Of a stretch of 64,000 bases of DNA, positions 59,377 through 64,000 are shown in pieces. The stretch spans positions 12,904,002 to 12,968,001 of the forward strand of contig NC_040032.1 in the NCBI RefSeq assembly GCF_000972845.2. The letters are read 5' to 3'. Position numbers and translations under genes: made by a program. Position 1 is the first letter of the stretch, and every line of letters starts with the position of its first letter. The stretch comes from Larimichthys crocea. Taxonomy: Eukaryota; Chordata; Actinopteri; Sciaenidae. Under the pieces are notes generated by a model that made no database searches, was not told the DNA's origin, and saw nothing but the letters and a program-made list of their open reading frames with translations.

Positions 59377-62300
59377 TTCCTTTGTGATAAATCATCAATA
59401 AATACTACACGGAGAAGTGCTCATAACTTATAGTATACAATAAAACAACATATTGTAAGGACATAACCCAAATATTCCCTTTGTGAAAGGATTATTACTT
59501 ATTCTTCTTCCTCTTTGTACTGATTGTTCCTCACTGTACACTCAGAAAGGCATCAGTCAAATGCCCTAAAAGGTAAATGTATCTCTCCAGGAACAGCCAT
59601 CTGGCCATGGGAGAGGCCAGAGTTAACACACCAATCACAGGGCACTCAGTGTGTGTTAAATTGAATTAGTCCAGTGTGAGTCAGGTTGCTCTACACCCTC
59701 TGTGGGTCTACGGCCCCAGAGTTGGCCCAGTGGGGGGTCTTGGCACTGGCTTAGCGGACAAAGAGCTGTGAGCAGACACACAGAGCAGGACTGCAGTGTT
59801 GTGTTCTTTCCACTCGGAGGAATATAACCCACCTCCATCCTCCCTCCAGTCTCTACCTCCCTCCCTCCGTCTCATACCCTCTCTCTCTCTTCAGGACATG
59901 AGCCCACACACAGGGGTAGCAATTACCCTTTCCCCAGACTTGGATGACCCTGGGTGCTTGACCCAGAAGCCACCAAGCTCCGTGCCCTTCTCACCCTTTC
60001 TCTTCAGAGAGCGACAGAGGGGGGAGGAAAGACAGGCACTCAGTCAAAAATGGTAGCACTTGTTTAAGGTCACTTCCTATTGGCATGCTGCTGAAAGCGT
60101 GCCTGTCACTCACACGTAATCACACGGAGGCTGGCTGCTCCTGAGGCCAGACAGCTGGGAGCAGGAAAAGCCGACGGCTGCATATGCCCTTCTTCCTCTT
60201 CTCCTCCTCCGCCGTACACACACATCCTGTTCTTGTGTATACTTTATTTTTTTTTGCTGGGAACACGAACATGGAGGAAAACAGAAAAGTAATAGGCGAG
60301 CCGGGCCACCTAGGAGCGAGGATCATTGTAGCCAGACATACTGCACCAGCTCATTTTGTAGTAAAAATACTGTCTGAGGCTTCTGCAATCGATCAGAGGG
60401 CTGCAAATTACAGAAATGTCTGATTCAACGAGGCTTGTAACAAATCAGCTTGACCGTTAAATCTTTATTTTTCCGCTCCTTTACTTACCGAGATCACTGA
60501 AATAAAAAAAACCAACCAGCACTCTCTTCTCGCCTCCATTCCCATTCCCTCCCTTATCGCCCTACTTTTTAAATCAAATGTGAAGTGGAAATGTTCTCAC
60601 TTAACTCTGACCAAATGTAATGGGATGAGCAGTCAGTGGAAGGGAGAGGAACATGGCACTGAACTCCTCCTTCCTTTTCTGCACTTAGACGCTGCCAGCG
60701 AACATCCGCGCCGTTGTCAAGGTTGCTTCAACTCGTCTGTTCTGTTTATCTTTGCCGAGGTTTACGGAAACATTTTTTTTTTATCTGACAGCTTTCATTT
60801 TTTTGGCAGGTTCCTCTGCTAACCACAGCAGTGATGGTTTCAGTTATCTCCAATAATGTAACTTGGTTACATCTTGGTCTTGTAGAAAAACAGAAATAGT
60901 TCCTAGAGAGAGAAGGTTGATTCTGGACCCTTTTTTTAAGGACAAATGTGTCTTAATATTCAGAATATTTGTGTCCATAGTTATAACTTTGGCTCTTCGG
61001 AGCTCACAGAGGTGATTTATTATTCGACAGGCTGTAAAGAGGAGTCGTTAAAACGGACTCGGTTCTAAAAGATAAAAAAAGAGCGGCCATCTTCTCACTT
61101 CTCCACCTTAAGACTGCTCAAGTACAAAATGGCAGACCAGATGGAAACAGAGCACCTCAGGCACCAACAGATGCTCCCATGAGGCCACTTGGCACGCTCT
61201 CACTTATCCATGATAATAAGCCTGATTATGGCAAAGGCAGTGCAACACATGCACTCTGCCGTTTCATATTTTTATAGCGCCGACTAAACTGTGAAAGGCG
61301 AGTTAGGCGTAAACCACGGTGAACTGGGCTGGTGCTTCGCCGTGTTTTATGTAACGAGATAGCTTTATTGATCATACAGGGCAGACACCTGATGCTAAGT
61401 GGAGAACTTGATCAGTGTAAGAGGCCACCACCAAAACCCTGAGAGGTGTCATGACCGGGAGCCTGGCTTAGAGGCCGCACAGCTGACTGACTAGATGTTT
61501 GCTTGTGGCTGTCGTCTCGCTGACTGACCGCCTCGCTGCTTAAATGAATGGTTAACTGACTGAGGGTAATTGTAACACCCGACATTTTCATTAGCACGGC
61601 TACAAACATTTGGGAAAAGTGCAAGCTCCTGGCCCAAAGCTTTGCTTTCACGGTGTAATACCATCCACGTACAGATGAGTAACACGGAAGAACTACCCAT
61701 CAGATTCAATCGCATTACAAGAGCTCTGGGATCTAATGTCTAAATGATGACATCACTGACCACATTAAAACTTTATAACTGCACCTTATCACCGGATACT
61801 ACTACAACTTACAGGAAATGATCAAATGTTCATGCATCGTCCTTTATTTTTTACACTACATATGTTGGGTTTAAGTTTAGCACTTTAGAATCTATTGACA
61901 TGTTCCACTGGGATTTAAGAAAGAAGCTTTTGTTTTGTTTTGTTCTGTATGCATCAGGCCTTTTGAATTATGCATGCTACAGGTAGGATACGTCATATTT
62001 ATTTGTAAGAAAACAACATCTGGGATGTTATTGAGGCTACAGAATCTCAGTTACACTTTAGCAGCTCGGGTACTGAATGCAAACTTCAGCACAACTATTA
62101 AAAAAAAAACAAAAAAAACGTATAAGTGTTTTGCAGCTTAATTGCTCAAACTACATTTGCAAGGATGTATTCTCACTGTCATAATAACTTATGTTCTCAT
62201 TTAGGCAAGCACAGCACACACTACTATAAAACAAATGGCACTAAACAGCCTTTTCTCTGTGCATCAGTCTGCCTCTCAGTTAAATACTTTTTACAAACAG

Positions 62301-62505
62301 GCCTACAGACCTAAGTCCCACTATGAATTTAAAACAGTCACTGAGAGAAGATAAAGAGTGTTTGGAAAGGGTAACCATGCACAGCTGCTATAATTCAACA
62401 TTTTCATGGGCAATTAATATCATATGTTTAGATATTTGCAAGGACACAGAGGAAAGGAATAAGGCAGGGAGAAAAAAATTAAATAAAATCAACATATGGA
62501 CTTAC
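59377..62505. other. auts2: Intron without recognised features
   Basis: The stretch between the interrupted repeat and the candidate first exon holds short CT-rich and T-rich tracts. It has no exon or repeat family that I recognise. Confidence 0.5.
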
Positions 62506-62553
62506 CTTCTCGTTGTACTTGAACTTTACATAAAACCAACTGGACTTGATCAT
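62506..62553 (-). CDS. Putative alternative first coding exon (MIKSSWFYVKFKYNEK), unverified
   Basis: On the minus strand an ATG at 62553-62551 with a purine at -3 opens 16 codons, MIKSSWFYVKFKYNEK, that end exactly at AAG|GTAAGT, a perfect donor consensus. The frame is closed upstream by a TAG at 62658-62656, and no other ATG lies between. The exon ends in phase 0, and the auts2 exon 31 kb downstream starts in phase 0, so the two could join in frame and give an AUTS2 lacking the first two coding exons. Alternative AUTS2 promoters exist in vertebrates, but I do not recognise this peptide. It could also belong to another minus-strand transcript, be an internal exon starting at 62619 after CTTCAG, or be chance. 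No TATA box or CpG island is evident; a (CA)n tract lies about 215 bp upstream. Confidence 0.3.
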
Positions 62554-62619
62554 CCTTCTGTCCTCTGTTCCTGACTGATTCAGTGTGCCGAGGCAAAGTC
62601 TAAGTCTCCTCCAAAGACG
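62554..62619 (-). other. Possible 5' extension of the 62.5-kb exon (leader or internal-exon coding)
   Basis: The minus strand has an acceptor-like CACCTTCAG ending at 62620. The 22 codons from 62619 to the ATG are open in the same frame (RLWRRLRLCLGTLNQSG...). If 62620 were a real acceptor, the feature would be an internal 114-bp exon with 38 open codons. If not, this is an untranslated leader. The pyrimidine tract is weak, which makes a leader more likely. Confidence 0.2.
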
Positions 62620-62767
62620 CTGAAGGTGCAGTGCGGTGACACTGAAATGTTTCTGCTACTTTATCCTGCCGGTCTTTGTGCTTGTTCTTTCTCGCTCTGA
62701 CTTCAAGCCTCTAAGCCTGCTACCGTTTCTTTCACTCCCTCGTCTTTGTGGTGTAGTGTGGTGTGCG

Positions 62768-62796
62768 GTGTGTGTGTGTGTGTGTGTGTGTGTGTG
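62768..62796. repeat. (GT)n microsatellite next to the candidate first exon
   Basis: About 14 GT units, 215 bp upstream (on the minus strand) of the ATG at 62553. Confidence 0.93.
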
Positions 62797-62907
62797 GTGC
62801 GGCGGGCTTGGAAGGCTGACAGAAGAGCTCCTCAGATGGGCTTCAGCTGTGTTCAGCGGTGGTGGTAGATGCCAGCAGAAGAGAATGTTTCCCTTCTGAG
62901 TGGGCAA

Positions 62908-64000
62908 ACTCTAAAGACTGAAGCCCCAGCCTCCTTCGATGACCTCTCCCTCCCTCCTTCTTCTAACTGTCCTATCTATCCTACATGCTCCCTTTCTCGC
63001 TCCTTTTTTAAATGTTCCCTTTTTCTAGCCCTTTGCCCACTCAATGTCTCCCCCCAGTGCTTCCCATTGCTTTCTTTTATGCACCGTTAAGCTCTTTGAG
63101 TCTGACCTCGTTTAACCCCCTTCTGTATCTATTTCAATCTTGCGTTTCCCTGCCCTCTGTAAAGTAACACTGTCTGCTTTATTATTTCTACAGACAGCAG
63201 CCCCTGATGTTGGTCTGACCCCGAAGGCGCAGCATTCCCACGAGCCAAATAAACTCTGACGGCTGAACAAATGTGCCTCGAAAATACTCTGTCAAATGCA
63301 GTTATGTCGAGATCAGATTGGATACAGCTCAACTCTGCACGATAGCTTCAAATATTTACAAGTATTACAAAAAGGGCTATTGTTACTCTGCTGGTATGCT
63401 TATTTCAGAAAATGCCAACAGCTGGATTGCCTGCCAGAAATTTTGCTTTAGAAAGATCATAACTCATTCTAAATATTAAATATTTAGAAATGTGGGTGCC
63501 AATTCCCAATAAACATCGATTTGCTTTTCAAATTCAGCGTTTATACGGTACATTTTTCCTAAAGACTTAAAGCTCTATTCATTTATATTTTGACAATTTG
63601 GGGGAAGTGCAACAAGCTATAAACTTGTTCATATTATCACCATATGAAGTTACTGAGAACATAATAGCAGTTACACAATACAAACATTGATTTGGACATT
63701 CACTTTCTTTTAGCTCCGGTTAGGCCTCCACCAACGCTTCACAAAAGTATCTGCCTCTTTAGCTGCTAAATGCTCCATTAGCTTCACCGGTTTGGTTCTA
63801 GTGAACAGTGGTTTTATAATTATTAACAATACATTTGTAGGCCAAAAAAACAAAACAATGAGCTGAAAGACACTAAAATCTAGTGACGCTTCACATAAGC
63901 TGACAACAATTCATGAAGTTGATGTTATCCTGTCGTCAAATTAAGATTCTTGGCCCAGCAACTAGAAATTGCAGTAAACAATAAACAGTGAATAAAGTAT
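62908..64000. other. Intron or promoter-proximal sequence without recognised features
   Basis: A pyrimidine-rich stretch (about 62940-63120) lies upstream, on the minus strand, of the candidate first exon. No TATA box at a sensible distance and no CpG island are evident. From 63250 the sequence is AT-rich and plain. Confidence 0.45.

Larger units (their letters stand above)
31302..64000 (-). other. auts2: auts2 intron 5' of the exon (partial, runs off the right edge)
   Basis: This is inferred from the exon at 31200-31301. The preceding AUTS2 coding exon ends with a GKRKKMPKALRQ-like segment. I looked for its reverse complement and did not see it up to position 64000, so this intron exceeds 32.6 kb in the window. 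It contains a candidate alternative first exon near 62.5 kb, a Tc1 relic, two nested repeat complexes and many unique blocks. Confidence 0.78.

Overview
The window is vertebrate nuclear DNA, most probably from a percomorph teleost. I base this on the AT-rich, gene-poor, intron-like sequence, the long (CA)n/(GT)n microsatellites, and repeats I recognise as common in fish: a hAT foldback MITE, TTAA-flanked MITEs, a tRNA-derived SINE ending in AATAAAGG plus poly-A, a Tc1 relic and a 'GGTGGAAAGTA' element. There are no bacterial-style genes. All long open frames look like chance frames in intronic or low-complexity sequence.

The one secure coding feature is a 102-bp exon on the minus strand at 31200-31301. 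It encodes 34 residues beginning [15 protein letters not shown], with phase 0 at both ends. From memory it matches the third coding exon of AUTS2 (about 26 of 34 residues identical to human, with the same length and phase). The window is therefore the middle of an auts2 gene (auts2a or auts2b cannot be told apart) running right to left. Positions 31302-64000 are the intron 5' of this exon and 1-31199 the intron 3' of it. I looked for the two neighbouring exons and did not see them, so both introns run off the window.

A second, tentative exon lies at 62506-62553 (minus), possibly extending to 62619. The first ATG after an in-frame stop opens a 16-codon frame that ends in phase 0 on a perfect AAG|GTAAGT donor, so it could splice in frame to the 31.2-kb exon. 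It could be an alternative first exon giving an N-terminally shortened AUTS2.

The rest is intron. Left to right: a hAT MITE at 1.15 kb; homeodomain-site-rich unique blocks at 4.3, 5.9, 9.8-10.7 and 11.5-12.2 kb; a fresh-looking SINE at 9.27 kb; a repeat terminus at 13.7 kb; a degraded MITE at 15.0 kb; GC-richer blocks at 16.7, 18.6, 20.0, 24.4 (RFX site plus CCAAT box), 27.4-28.2 and 29.8 kb; a TTAA MITE at 30.7 kb, 226 bp from the exon; a Tc1 relic and LTR-like sequence at 34.4-35.4 kb; unique blocks at 33.1, 36.4, 37.9, 39.4, 43.1, 44.4, 49.6, 50.5, 53.5 and 56.8 kb; a 43-bp tandem duplication at 39.3 kb; G-quadruplex clusters at 43.5 and 51.7 kb; and nested repeats at 47.9 and 58.4 kb. AUTS2 introns in vertebrates are known to hold many conserved enhancers. 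The blocks listed as regulatory candidates were chosen by eye, without any alignment, and need one.

I found no evidence of a new multi-gene system. The points most worth testing are the putative alternative first exon, the block-like spacing of candidate regulatory DNA, and the transposons close to the exon.
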